From: Burkholderiales bacterium
GTDB taxonomy: Bacteria > Pseudomonadota > Gammaproteobacteria > Burkholderiales > Burkholderiaceae_C
Reading direction: 5' to 3'
Length of the DNA: 64,000 nt
Assembly: GCA_017307855.1 (NCBI GenBank)
Contig: JAFKGD010000007.1
Span: forward strand, 248,001 to 312,000
Shown here piece after piece: positions 19,579 to 28,520 of this stretch. The translations under genes and the position numbers were made by a program. Each line of letters opens with the position of its first letter. Position 1 is the first letter of the stretch. The notes beneath the pieces were generated by a model that was given only the letters and a program-made list of their open reading frames with translations, did not search any database and had not been told where the DNA came from.

Positions 19579-20730
19579 TCATCCTGCCAAGATCTGGCGC
19601 GCAATAATCAGCCTCTGGATGTGGCTGGTGCCTTCGTAGATCTTCGTCACCCGCACGTCGCGGTAATAGCGCTCGACGGGGAAGTCATTCACGTAGCCGT
19701 AGCCGCCATGGACCTGCAGCGCAGCCGAACAGACCTTCTCTGCCATTTCGCTGGCAAATAGCTTGGCCATCGCAGCCTCTTTGATGGACGGCAGTTTCGC
19801 ATCCGTCAGGCGCGCGGCGTACAGCATGAACTGGCGGGCCACGTCCACCTGCGTGGCCATCTCCGCCAGGTCAAAGCTCACGGCCTGCAGTTCGGCGATC
19901 GGTTTGCCATAGGCCTCCCGCTCCTTCGCGTAGTGGATCGCGGCCTCCAAAGCAGCACGGGCAATGCCGATGGACAGCGCTGCGATCGCGATGCGGCCAT
20001 CCGACAGCAAGGAGAGCGCCTTGCCATAGCCACGCCCTTCCTCGCCAACCATGTTCTTCGCTGGCACACGCAGGTTGTCCAACTGGATCTGGGCGGTGTG
20101 AGCCGTGTGCTGACCCAGCTTGTTCTCGATTCGAAGGCACTGGTACCCCGGTTCCTTCGGATCCGCGATGAAGAGGCTGAAGCGGTCGCGGGAGCCCGGA
20201 TCGCCCGTGGCGGCGACCACCAGTGCGAAGCCGGCCTCGCTGCCGTTTGAGATCCATTGCTTGCTCCCATTGAGCACATAGCTGTTGCCCTCGCGCCGGG
20301 CCGTGGTGCGGATGGCGGCGGTGTCCGATCCAGCTTGGGGTTCGGACAGCAGGAAGGCCCCGATACGTTGCGCACTGGCCAGCTCGGGCAGAAAGGAGTT
20401 CATCTGCTCCTCGGTGCCAAACGACCGCAGCACGTGCGCGGCCGAGTTGTGCACATGCATCATGGTGGCAAAGCCGCCATCGGCTGCGGCGAATTCCTCA
20501 ATAGCCAGGCAGTACTCCACGAACGACAGCCCAGATCCGCCGTAGGCCTGGGGCGCCAGCATTCCCATGAAGCCGAGTTCAGCCACCGCCCGGATTTCAT
20601 CGTGAGGCCAGGCGCTGCTGCGGTCGCGCTCGGCAGCGGTGCTGGCCACCACCTCGTTGGCCACGCGGCGGGCCGACTCCCGGATCATCACTTCCTGTTC
20701 GCTCAAAAACGCATTCGACACGCTGCTCAT
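19579..20730 (-). CDS. Acyl-CoA dehydrogenase
   Basis: A 383-residue FAD-dependent acyl-CoA dehydrogenase, the standard ACAD length. It shows the FAD/substrate segments GAFLLSEPQAGSDTAAIRTT and NGSKQWISNGSEAGFALVVA, the mid-domain SIGIARAALEAAIHYAKERE, and C-terminal QVHGGYGYVNDFPVERYYRD followed by KIYEGTSHIQRL. The glutamate of YEGTS is at the catalytic base position of short/medium-chain enzymes. It would introduce the alpha-beta double bond in an acyl-CoA, passing electrons to ETF. It lies within the liv-associated minus-strand operon. Confidence 0.92.
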   Translation of the reverse strand: MSSVSNAFLSEQEVMIRESARRVANEVVASTAAERDRSSAWPHDEIRAVAELGFMGMLAPQAYGGSGLSFVEYCLAIEEFAAADGGFATMMHVHNSAAHVLRSFGTEEQMNSFLPELASAQRIGAFLLSEPQAGSDTAAIRTTARREGNSYVLNGSKQWISNGSEAGFALVVAATGDPGSRDRFSLFIADPKEPGYQCLRIENKLGQHTAHTAQIQLDNLRVPAKNMVGEEGRGYGKALSLLSDGRIAIAALSIGIARAALEAAIHYAKEREAYGKPIAELQAVSFDLAEMATQVDVARQFMLYAARLTDAKLPSIKEAAMAKLFASEMAEKVCSAALQVHGGYGYVNDFPVERYYRDVRVTKIYEGTSHIQRLIIARQILAG

Positions 20731-20775
20731 TGCTCATCCTTGAATTTTGTCTGTCGGTTCCGACGGGCCATGCCC

Positions 20776-21576
20776 TCAGCCCAACCACCGCTTGCGGCGG
20801 CGATAGTGCTTCATGTCCCTGAAGCTCTTGCGTTCACCTTCCACCGTCAGGCCCAGGTAGAACTCGCGCACGTCCTCGTTGCTCCGCAGGCTGGTCGACG
20901 GGCCTTCGAGCACGACGCGGCCACCCTCCATCACATAGCCGTAGTCGGCCAGCTCCAGCGCGACGCGCGTGTTCTGCTCGACGATCAGCAGCGTCAGGCC
21001 GCTGGCCTTGAGCTCGGACAGCAGGCCGTAGACCTCCTCCACCATGAGCGGGGCCAGGCCCAGCGAGGGTTCATCGATCATGACCAGCTTGGGCTTGGCC
21101 ATGAGGGCACGCCCGATCACCAGCAACTGCTGCTCGCCCCCGGACAGGTAGCCCGCCGTGCGGTGACGCAGGGCGGCAAGCCGCTTGATGCGACCATATA
21201 CCTCGTCCAGCAGGGCCCTGGCATCGCGCCCGGAGCCCATGTGTCCGCCGACCACCAGGTTCTGCTCCACCGTCATATGCCGCAGCACCTTGCGGCCCTC
21301 CATCACGTGCACCATGCCTCGACGGACTTGGTCGGCCGGATTGCCCCCCGCGATGTCGATACCATCGAAACTGATGGTGCCGGCCGTCACACGGCCGTCT
21401 TCCGTTTTGATCAGGTTCGATATGGCCTTCAACGTGGTGCTCTTGCCGGCACCGTTCGCCCCCAGGAGGGTCACGCATTGCCCGGCAGGCACTTTGGCCG
21501 AAATGCCTTTGACCGCGAGAATGACATCGCTGTACAGGACCTCGACGTTGTTCAGTTCAAGCACAGGGGACTCCAT
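20776..21576 (-). CDS. livF: Branched-chain-type ABC transporter ATPase LivF
   Basis: A ~266-residue ATPase with Walker A LLGANGAGKSTTLKAI, signature YLSGGEQQLLVIGRAL, Walker B LVMIDEPSLGLAPLMVEEVY and a short C-terminus typical of LivF. It forms the LivFG heterodimer energising LivHM. The frame opens at 21624, directly abutting the livK stop, with a 16-residue extension. I chose ATG 21576 (MESPVLELNNVEVLYS), which matches the family start, though no strong ribosome binding site separates the options. LivG of the same set is six genes away, split off by the CoA ligase. Confidence 0.9.
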   Translation of the reverse strand: MESPVLELNNVEVLYSDVILAVKGISAKVPAGQCVTLLGANGAGKSTTLKAISNLIKTEDGRVTAGTISFDGIDIAGGNPADQVRRGMVHVMEGRKVLRHMTVEQNLVVGGHMGSGRDARALLDEVYGRIKRLAALRHRTAGYLSGGEQQLLVIGRALMAKPKLVMIDEPSLGLAPLMVEEVYGLLSELKASGLTLLIVEQNTRVALELADYGYVMEGGRVVLEGPSTSLRSNEDVREFYLGLTVEGERKSFRDMKHYRRRKRWLG

Positions 21577-21624
21577 TGGAGTGGGCCTGGATCGGAATCG
21601 ATCCGGATCCAGGCCAGGGTTCAT

Positions 21625-22875
21625 TTACCACTTGTTCAGCACGGGCATGGGAACGTTCTGCTCCAGCAGCTTGTACTTGCCCTTTTCGACCGTGCCGATG
21701 TTCACGGCCAGGCCTTCGGTGGGGAAGGGCGCGTCCTTGCCATACTGGAGGTCGGGCAGCACGCCGAAGCTGCGTTCACTCGGCATCGGCGTGGTCAGCA
21801 GCGCCGCGCGCACGTCTTCGCCCTTGACGCCCTTGGCACCTTTGGTCTTGATCGCCTGCTCGACGGCACGGGCCACGATCAGTCCCTGGCTCATGCCCAT
21901 GATGCAGGCCGAGGTGTAGCTGACCTGCGCCTTGTACTTGGTGCGCAACTGCTCGAAGTAGGCGCGTGCCGGAGTGGGATCGTCCGTGGACATGGCCATG
22001 CCGTAGACCTCGAAGTTGCCCTCCATCTGCTCCAGCCCGCCCAGGGCCTTGCCCGAGGAAACCAGGCCGTTGTGGGCCGACATGACGATGGGGATGTTGG
22101 TCTTGCCCAGGCTCTGAAGTGCACGGCGGGTCGCCACCACGGAGGCCGTGTTGTTGAAGACCTGGAGCACGGTCGCGCCCTTGCGGACCAAGCGGTTCAC
22201 CTGCTGGGTGAGGTCAGTCGGCTGGGCTTCGGTGTAGACCGTCTCCACGACCTCCAGGATCTTGGGGTTGTCCTTCGCGAACTTCTCGGTGCCCTTGTGG
22301 ATGTCCACGTAGGCCGGGGAAACCTCGGACGAGATCACGCCGACCTTGATCGGCGCCGTGGAACCCGATTTTTTCTGCAGCCAGGTGTAGAAGGCCGCCA
22401 CTTCGTGCGGGTAGGTGGCGCGTGCGTTGAACACCCAGCTGTCGCTCTTCCAGGCGAAGCCATAGCCGGCGGTGGCCAGGATCTGAGGCACCTTGTCGTT
22501 GGGCAGGCGCTGCTGCAGTGCCGCCGCGTCCGAGCCGCCGATGCCCAGGATCGCCACGGGGTCGAGTTCCGATTTGATGCCGGGCCACAGGCTGGCCACC
22601 TGCGCGACATCGTAGCGCGTGTCGTACTCCTTGATGCGAAGCGCCACGCCCTGGGCCTTGCCCACCTCTTCGCTCCACCAGTCCAGAACGCCCTTGCGGC
22701 AGCCCGTCATGTCCTTCATGACATCGGCATAGGGCCCCGTGAAGTCGGCCAGGCCGGCGATGTTGTACGTGGTCTGCGCCTGGGCCGTGCCCGCCAGACC
22801 GAACACACCCGCGGCCAAGGCGCCGTATTGCGCCAGACGCGCGAGGGCCGACAGACATCCATTGTTTGTATTCAC
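21625..22875 (-). CDS. livK: ABC transporter substrate-binding protein (LivK/HAAT type)
   Basis: A 416-residue periplasmic protein with a signal peptide ending near GVFGLAGTAQAQ. The mature Peripla_BP_6 domain starts TTYNIAGLADFTGPYADVMK. Later segments include KVGVISSEVSPAYVDIHKGT and DDPTPARAYFEQLRTKY. Compared with amino-acid-binding LivJ/LivK, this belongs to the longer variants found beside CoA ligases, which are thought to bind carboxylic or aromatic acids rather than leucine. It lies between livM and livF. Confidence 0.88.
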   Translation of the reverse strand: MNTNNGCLSALARLAQYGALAAGVFGLAGTAQAQTTYNIAGLADFTGPYADVMKDMTGCRKGVLDWWSEEVGKAQGVALRIKEYDTRYDVAQVASLWPGIKSELDPVAILGIGGSDAAALQQRLPNDKVPQILATAGYGFAWKSDSWVFNARATYPHEVAAFYTWLQKKSGSTAPIKVGVISSEVSPAYVDIHKGTEKFAKDNPKILEVVETVYTEAQPTDLTQQVNRLVRKGATVLQVFNNTASVVATRRALQSLGKTNIPIVMSAHNGLVSSGKALGGLEQMEGNFEVYGMAMSTDDPTPARAYFEQLRTKYKAQVSYTSACIMGMSQGLIVARAVEQAIKTKGAKGVKGEDVRAALLTTPMPSERSFGVLPDLQYGKDAPFPTEGLAVNIGTVEKGKYKLLEQNVPMPVLNKW

Positions 22876-22956
22876 ACAAGTCTCCTGATTTTGATCACGC
22901 TGTCCAACACGAATCGACCGTCCTCCAGCGCAGCGGACGGCCGCGAAGATCCGGCA

Positions 22957-24015
22957 TCAGTAGGGGTAGGGCCACATCCGGTAGGAACGCTTGAGGATGT
23001 TCCAGCGGTGCATCAATCCACGCGGCTCGAAAATCAGGAAGCCGGCGATGATGCCGCCCAGGAAAATGTTCATCGCGGCGAAGACCACGTCGCCGCTCAG
23101 GAAGGAGAAGCTCTCGACCAGCGAAGGGCCCACGCTGGTGAAGGATTCCTGCGCAAGCCGGATGACGAACACGCCAATCAATGCGCCCGTCACCGAGCCC
23201 ATGCCGCCCACGATGATCATGGCGATGAACCAGATGGAGTGGATCAGGGTGAACTGGTCGATCGAGACGAAGCGCACGTAGTACGCCCACAGCCCTCCCC
23301 CGATGCCCGCGTAGAACGCACCCAGCAGGAAGGCCAGTGCCTTGGTGCGCACCACGTTGATGCCCATCATGCCGGAGGCGACATCGTCATCGCGAACGGC
23401 GGCGAAGATCCGACCGTGCCGGCTGCGGGCCACGCCGTAGGCGCCGGCGATCATGATGCAGGCGACCACCAGGCACAGGTAGTAGACGCCGGTGTCGGTG
23501 TCGAGCACCAGGCCGAACAGCCGGGCCGCTTCGACCGTGATGCCGTTGGAGCCTCCCAGCCAGGCCGCGGGCATGTTCAGCACCATGAAATGGAACAGGA
23601 TCTGTGCCGCGATCGTCGTCAGGGCCAGGTAGAAGCCCTTGATGCGCACGGCGGCCAAGCCGAACACCAGGCCGAACAGAGCCGCGCACACACCGCCCGC
23701 CGGCAGCGCGAGCCAGAACGGCAGGCCGCCCTTGGTTGCCAGCAGCGCGGTGGCGTACGCGCCCACTCCCATGAAGGCCGCCTGGCCCATGTTGATCTGG
23801 CCGGCCAGGCCGGTGTTGATCTGCAGGCCGATCACCACCACGGCGGTGATCAGCATCGACGTCATCACCGCCACCGCGCGGGCGTCGGCGACGAAGGGCA
23901 GCGAGAACATGGCCAGCACGAACAGGACCAGTGTCACGGCCTGGCGGCGCGTGCGCACCAGCGCTTGGTCCTGGGTAAACGAGGTCGCGAAGACGCCTGC
24001 GGGATCCATGCTCAT
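22957..24015 (-). CDS. livM: ABC transporter permease LivM
   Basis: A 352-residue polytopic membrane protein, roughly nine to ten segments. The LivM core includes INTGLAGQINMGQAAFMGVG, GFYLALTTIAAQILFHFMVL and the loop ARSRHGRIFAAVRDDDVASG with GINVVRTKALAFLLGAFYAG. It ends LEHPQ-type with RGLMHRWNILKRSYRMWPYP. It pairs with LivH, overlapping it by four bases (ATGA), which indicates translational coupling. The transported compound is probably an organic acid, given the CoA ligase in the same operon. Confidence 0.92.
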   Translation of the reverse strand: MSMDPAGVFATSFTQDQALVRTRRQAVTLVLFVLAMFSLPFVADARAVAVMTSMLITAVVVIGLQINTGLAGQINMGQAAFMGVGAYATALLATKGGLPFWLALPAGGVCAALFGLVFGLAAVRIKGFYLALTTIAAQILFHFMVLNMPAAWLGGSNGITVEAARLFGLVLDTDTGVYYLCLVVACIMIAGAYGVARSRHGRIFAAVRDDDVASGMMGINVVRTKALAFLLGAFYAGIGGGLWAYYVRFVSIDQFTLIHSIWFIAMIIVGGMGSVTGALIGVFVIRLAQESFTSVGPSLVESFSFLSGDVVFAAMNIFLGGIIAGFLIFEPRGLMHRWNILKRSYRMWPYPY

Positions 24016-24896
24016 ACCCTCTCAATGGTTTTCCAGCCGAACAGGCCGGTGGGACGGATCAACAACATCAGCAGCATGATGATGAAAGGGAAGACCGAGC
24101 CCAGCGCCCCGCCCACCAGGGGATCGAGGTAGGCCGATGCCAGCCCCTGGATGACGCCGACCAGAATGCCGGCCAGCAGCAGCCCGGCCAGCGACTCCAG
24201 GCCCGCCAGCAAGGCCACCGGCAGCGCCGCCAGCCCGATGTCGGAGCTCATCATGTTGATGGAGCGGCCGCTCAGGTGGACCATGGCGCCCAGCGTCGAG
24301 AGCGCGGCGCCCAGCATCCAGGCGAAGGCGATCGAGCGCTGCACCGAGATACCCATGGACATGGCCACCTGGTGGTCTTCGGCCACGGCCGTCATCGTCA
24401 AGCCCATGCGGGTCCGGTTGAAGAACCAGGACAGGCCAAAGCCGAAGGCGATAGTCAGCAGGCCGCCGTACAGCAGCGAGCGGGAGATGACCACGTCACC
24501 CAGGATGATGGGTTCGATCGGAAAGATGATCGGGAACGCGCGCACCTGGGGGCCAAAGAACACCAGCACGATGCCGCGGATCAGGATCAGCAGCCCGATG
24601 GTCACCATCACCATCGAGAAGACGGATTCGCCCACGAGGCGAGCGAAGAAGATCCGCTCGATCATCAGCCCGAAGATCGCCGCGCTCGCGAAGGCCACGG
24701 GCAGACCAAGCCACATCGGCATGCCCATCTGGATGATGGTCCACCACACCATGTAACCACCGAAGACGACCAGCTCTCCCTGCGCGAAGTTGAACACCTT
24801 GGACGCGCGGTAGATCACCACGAAGCCCATGGCCATCAGGGCGTAGAGAAGACCGGTCAATGCCCCGTTGATGAGGTAGTTCAGAAAATCGCTCAT
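24012..24896 (-). CDS. livH: ABC transporter permease LivH
   Basis: A 294-residue permease starting MSDFLNYLINGALTGLLYAL, the usual LivH opening. It continues MGFVVIYRASKVFNFAQGEL and the EAA-like region AEDHQVAMSMGISVQRSIAF, then ends PLVGGALGSVFPFI. It overlaps livM by four bases downstream and the CoA ligase by four bases upstream. The operon reads livG, CoA ligase, livH, livM, livK, livF without gaps large enough for another promoter except around livK. Confidence 0.92.
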   Translation of the reverse strand: MSDFLNYLINGALTGLLYALMAMGFVVIYRASKVFNFAQGELVVFGGYMVWWTIIQMGMPMWLGLPVAFASAAIFGLMIERIFFARLVGESVFSMVMVTIGLLILIRGIVLVFFGPQVRAFPIIFPIEPIILGDVVISRSLLYGGLLTIAFGFGLSWFFNRTRMGLTMTAVAEDHQVAMSMGISVQRSIAFAWMLGAALSTLGAMVHLSGRSINMMSSDIGLAALPVALLAGLESLAGLLLAGILVGVIQGLASAYLDPLVGGALGSVFPFIIMLLMLLIRPTGLFGWKTIERV

Positions 24897-26860
24897 GCAG
24901 GCCTCCTGCGCTGGGGTTCGGTCGAGGTGTTTGCACCGGATCCGTCGGCATCGTGAATGAACACGTTCGCGTTGAAGTTGCTCCGGCGTCCGTCCTGGTA
25001 GGTCACGGGGATGTCGATCCGCACCTCACGGGAGCCGTCGTACAGGCCCTGGATCAGGGCGCCGTAGCGCTCCTCCAGGAACTCGCGCCGCAGCTTGCGC
25101 GAACGCGTCAGCTCGCCTTCGTCGGGATCAAGTTCCTTGGGGAAGTTGGCGAATCGCTTCACCCGCGCATGCGCAGGCAGGAACTGGTTGACACGCGCGA
25201 TTTCCTGGCTGATCAGGGCCGCGATCTCGGGCCGCTGCGACAGATCGGTGAAGGTCGAGAAACCGATGCGCTTGTCTTCGGCCCAGCGCGACAGCACGGC
25301 CATGTCGATGTTGATGAGCGCGGCCACGAAATCGCGCTGCTCATCGCCCACGGTCATGATGTCCTTGATGAAGGGGCTGAAGCGAAGGCGCGTCTCGACG
25401 AATTGGGGCGGAAAGGTGTCACCGCTGCGCAGCCGCTTCAGGTCGGACAGCCGCTCCAGAAAGACCAGCTCTCCTCGCTCGGTCCTGGTCACGGCATCGC
25501 CGGTGTGGAACCAGCCGGCCTTGACCTTGGACTCGACCGAGCCCTCCCGTCGGTAGTAGCCCAGAAAGGGACTCCCACCCCGGATCTGGAGCTCGCCGTC
25601 GGAGCTCACCCGCCATTCGAGCGGTGCGCCCGCCTGCGGGTGCGCCTGCATCCAGTGCCCTACGGTTTCCAGATCGAAGCGCTCGCCCTGGTGGCAGGTG
25701 AGCAGGCCAGTTTCGGTGGAGCCGTAGATGTTCCGCAGCGGCACGCCCATGGCGTGGAACATGCGAAACACGTCGGGCGCCATGGTGGCCCCCCCGCAAC
25801 TGGCGATTCGCAACCGGGTCAGGCCCAGTTGGTCGCGCAACGGCCGCAGGACCAGGGCTTCGGCCAGGGGGAACTGCAGGCGATCCAGCCAGCCGACCGG
25901 CTTGCCATCCAGGCGGCCGACGTGGAAGGCATGCCCCACCTTCAAGCCCCATTCGTACACGGCACGCCGCACCGGCCCGGCGTCCAGCATGTGAGCCTGC
26001 ACCGACGAGGCCATGCTTTCCCATTGGCGCGGGGCGAAGGTCATGGCCTCGACCGCCAGTTCCCGGATGTTGGCCAGCACCTGCTCGGGGCTTTCCGGGA
26101 AGTTGACCACCATGGGCAAGCCCAGGCCCATGGAAATCCCGTTGATCTGCTCAGTGGCCCAGGCCGGCGCGATGTAGCTCAGGTACTCCATGCCCGGCTG
26201 GGCATCGGTGGCCTGGATCAGGCGCTGCGCGTTGTCGATCAGGAAGCGGTGCGTGAGCACCACCCCCTTGGGTTTGCCGGTGGTGCCCGAGGTGTAGGAC
26301 AACACCGCCACATCGTCGGGCGTGCCCTGCGCCACCAGCGAGCGGTACAATTCAGGGGCCTGCGCATCCAGCTCGCGCCCTTGCTGCTGCACCGCCCCGA
26401 AGGTGCTAAGGACGGGGTCCTTGTAGGACCACATGCCCGTGTCGTCCCAGTACACGATGTGGCGCAGCAGCCCCAGTCCGTCCTTGACCTCCAGGCCCTT
26501 GTCCACCTGTTCCTGGTCCTGAGCGAACAGGCAGACCGTCTCACTGTCTTCCAGCAGGTACCGGACTTCCTCCGCCGTCAGGTCTGGATACAGCGAGACC
26601 ACCTTGCAGCCCAGCGCGTGCGCCGCGAATTCGGCCCAGTAGTGCTGCGGCTCGTTCTCGCCCATGATGGCCACGGTGGCGCCGCGCTGCACGCCCATGC
26701 GGTGCAGCCCCAGGGTCAGCTCCAGCACATGGCGCTGCACCGCCGAGAAGCTGTACTCGCGCCAGATGCCGCGCTGCTTGTGGCGTTGGGACAGCCGATC
26801 GGGCGTGGCCTGCGCACGGCGCTGCAACAGCTGCGGCAGGGTTTCGATCTGGAGCTTCAT
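24893..26860 (-). CDS. AMP-forming acyl-CoA ligase (long-chain FadD15-like)
   Basis: A 655-residue adenylate-forming enzyme. Motif A3 is VLSYTSGTTGKPKGVVLTHR, A5 is NIYGSTETGLLTCHQGE, and A7 is GWFHTGDAVTRTERGELVFL with LERLSDLKRLRSGD. It has the long form seen in eukaryote-like long-chain acyl-CoA synthetases. It would activate an imported carboxylic acid to its CoA thioester with ATP. It is embedded between livG and livH with four-base overlaps on both sides, a strong sign that transport and activation are coupled (vectorial acylation). Confidence 0.92.
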   Translation of the reverse strand: MKLQIETLPQLLQRRAQATPDRLSQRHKQRGIWREYSFSAVQRHVLELTLGLHRMGVQRGATVAIMGENEPQHYWAEFAAHALGCKVVSLYPDLTAEEVRYLLEDSETVCLFAQDQEQVDKGLEVKDGLGLLRHIVYWDDTGMWSYKDPVLSTFGAVQQQGRELDAQAPELYRSLVAQGTPDDVAVLSYTSGTTGKPKGVVLTHRFLIDNAQRLIQATDAQPGMEYLSYIAPAWATEQINGISMGLGLPMVVNFPESPEQVLANIRELAVEAMTFAPRQWESMASSVQAHMLDAGPVRRAVYEWGLKVGHAFHVGRLDGKPVGWLDRLQFPLAEALVLRPLRDQLGLTRLRIASCGGATMAPDVFRMFHAMGVPLRNIYGSTETGLLTCHQGERFDLETVGHWMQAHPQAGAPLEWRVSSDGELQIRGGSPFLGYYRREGSVESKVKAGWFHTGDAVTRTERGELVFLERLSDLKRLRSGDTFPPQFVETRLRFSPFIKDIMTVGDEQRDFVAALINIDMAVLSRWAEDKRIGFSTFTDLSQRPEIAALISQEIARVNQFLPAHARVKRFANFPKELDPDEGELTRSRKLRREFLEERYGALIQGLYDGSREVRIDIPVTYQDGRRSNFNANVFIHDADGSGANTSTEPQRRRPA

Positions 26861-27654
26861 GGCCCGTCCTCCCCGAGATAGGCCTTCATGACGGCAGGAT
26901 CGGCCTGGATCTCCTTGGGGGTTCCTTCGGCGATCTTGCGGCCGAAGTCGAGCACCGCAATGCGGTCGGCCAGGTCCATCACCACGCCCATGTCGTGCTC
27001 CACCAGTACGACCGGAATGCGTTTGGCCTCGCGCACGTCTAGGATGAAGCGCGCCAGGTCCTCTTTTTCCTCCGCGTTCATGCCCGCCATGGGCTCGTCC
27101 ATCAAGAGGATGCGAGGATCCTGAGCCAGCGCCCGGCCCAGGTCGACGCGCTTGCGAAGGCCATAGCCGAGGCTGCCCACCGGGGCATGGCGGATGGCCT
27201 CGATTTCCAGGAACTCGATGATTTCCTCCACCACTTCCCGATGGGCCACCTCTTCGCGCCGGGCCGCGCCAAAGTAGAAGAACGACTGCGCCAGGTTCGT
27301 GCGCATGTGCAGGTGGCGGCCCACCATCAGGTTCTCGACCACCGTCATGCCCGAGAAGATGTGCGTGCCCTGGAAGGTCCTGGCCAGGCCCTGGCCCGCA
27401 ACCTCGTGCACCGCCATCTGGCGCACGCTGCGCCCGCCGAGCGTGATGTCACCTTTCTTGGGGCGGTAGAAGCCGCTCAGGCAGTTCATGAGCGAGGACT
27501 TGCCCGCGCCGTTCGGGCCGATGATGGCCAGCAACTCGTCCTTGCGCACGTCGATGGACACGTCGTTGAGCGCGACGATGCCACCGAACTGCAGCAGCAG
27601 GTTGCGGGCCGAGAGCACGACGTCGTCGTGGTGGGCAGGGTGGGCGGCCGTCAT
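26857..27654 (-). CDS. livG: Branched-chain-type ABC transporter ATPase LivG
   Basis: A 265-residue ATPase with Walker A IIGPNGAGKSSLMNCLSGF, the LivG insertion ARTFQGTHIFSGMTVVENLM, a modified signature SLGYGLRKRVDLGRAL, and Walker B ILLMDEPMAGMNAEEKEDLA. The BCA_ABC_TP C-terminal tail LDFGRKIAEGTPKEIQADPA is present. The degenerate YGLRKR in place of LSGGQ is common in this LivG subgroup. It overlaps the CoA ligase start by four bases. Confidence 0.92.
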   Translation of the reverse strand: MTAAHPAHHDDVVLSARNLLLQFGGIVALNDVSIDVRKDELLAIIGPNGAGKSSLMNCLSGFYRPKKGDITLGGRSVRQMAVHEVAGQGLARTFQGTHIFSGMTVVENLMVGRHLHMRTNLAQSFFYFGAARREEVAHREVVEEIIEFLEIEAIRHAPVGSLGYGLRKRVDLGRALAQDPRILLMDEPMAGMNAEEKEDLARFILDVREAKRIPVVLVEHDMGVVMDLADRIAVLDFGRKIAEGTPKEIQADPAVMKAYLGEDGP

Positions 27655-27732
27655 GCCGAATGACCTTTGCCAGGTTGGATCATGTCCATCGGGTCTCCTT
27701 GTTCAGGTCGTGGCGCGCTTGCACGATGGGCA

Positions 27733-28494
27733 TCAGAGCCGGGCCCCGCCGTCGATGCTTAGCGTGGTGGCATTCAGGTAGGCGTTCTCCACCACGTGGC
27801 AAACCAGGGCCGAGAACTCCGGCGCCTGCCCCATGCGGTTCGGGAACAGGATCACGTTGTCGATGATGTTTTGCGCCACCTTGGCCGGCATGCCGGCCGA
27901 CATGCCGGTCTCGAACAGGCCGGGCGCTAGCGCGACGACGCGCACCCCGTGCGACGCCAGGTCGCGTGCCACCGGTAGCGTCAGACCCATGACAGCGGCC
28001 TTGCTCGCGCTATAGGCGGCCTGCCCCATCTGCCCCTGCCAGGCCGCGCCGGACGATGTGTTGACGATCACGCCACGCTCTCCATCCTCGTTGGGCTCGT
28101 TGGCCGCCATCGCACGTGCGGCGTGCCGGATGACGTTGAAGGTGCCGGTGAGGTTGACGCCGATCACTCGGTTCCAGAGATCCAGCGGAAAGAGCTCACC
28201 CTTGGACAAGGTCTTGCACGGCCCCAGGATGCCCGCGCAGTTCACGGCCACGTGCAAGCCACCGAAGGTGTCGACCGCAAACGCCACGGCGGCCGCCACA
28301 CTGGCGTCGTCGGCCACATCCACTTTCAGGGTGTGCACGCGCTCGCCCAGCGGGGCCATCTCGCGTACCAGGCGTTCTTCGTCCAGATCGACGGCCACCA
28401 CTTGGGCGCCTGCTTCGACCAGGGCTTTGCAAGTCGCCAGGCCGAGGCCTGATCCCGCGCCGGTCACCAGCGCTACCGTGTTCTTGATGTCCAT
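27733..28494 (-). CDS. SDR, 3-hydroxyacyl-CoA dehydrogenase type 2-like (HSD17B10-like)
   Basis: A 253-residue SDR starting MDIKNTVALVTGAGSGLGLA with an intact TGxxxGxG cofactor motif. NCAGILGP, the serine in VIVNTSSGAAWQGQ and the catalytic YSASK (QAAYSASKAAVMGLTLPVAR) are all present. The C-terminus has APGLFETGMSAGMPAKV and NATTLSIDGGARL. The pattern matches NAD-dependent 3-hydroxyacyl-CoA dehydrogenase type II, which handles branched or methyl-substituted hydroxyacyl-CoA. It starts 26 bp after the thiolase stop in the same operon. Confidence 0.9.
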   Translation of the reverse strand: MDIKNTVALVTGAGSGLGLATCKALVEAGAQVVAVDLDEERLVREMAPLGERVHTLKVDVADDASVAAAVAFAVDTFGGLHVAVNCAGILGPCKTLSKGELFPLDLWNRVIGVNLTGTFNVIRHAARAMAANEPNEDGERGVIVNTSSGAAWQGQMGQAAYSASKAAVMGLTLPVARDLASHGVRVVALAPGLFETGMSAGMPAKVAQNIIDNVILFPNRMGQAPEFSALVCHVVENAYLNATTLSIDGGARL

Positions 28495-28520
28495 GTTGCT
28501 TGTCGCTTTGGGTAGGGCGC

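Noticed and set aside
20257-24132. Plus-strand open frame of 1291 codons
   Set aside because: It lies antisense to the acyl-CoA dehydrogenase, livF, livK and livM genes, which have clear family motifs. Its translation is rich in His, Arg, Gln and Gly with no fold, as expected of an antisense frame in GC-rich DNA.
24953-26881. Plus-strand open frame of 642 codons
   Set aside because: It is antisense to the acyl-CoA ligase, which carries complete adenylation motifs.
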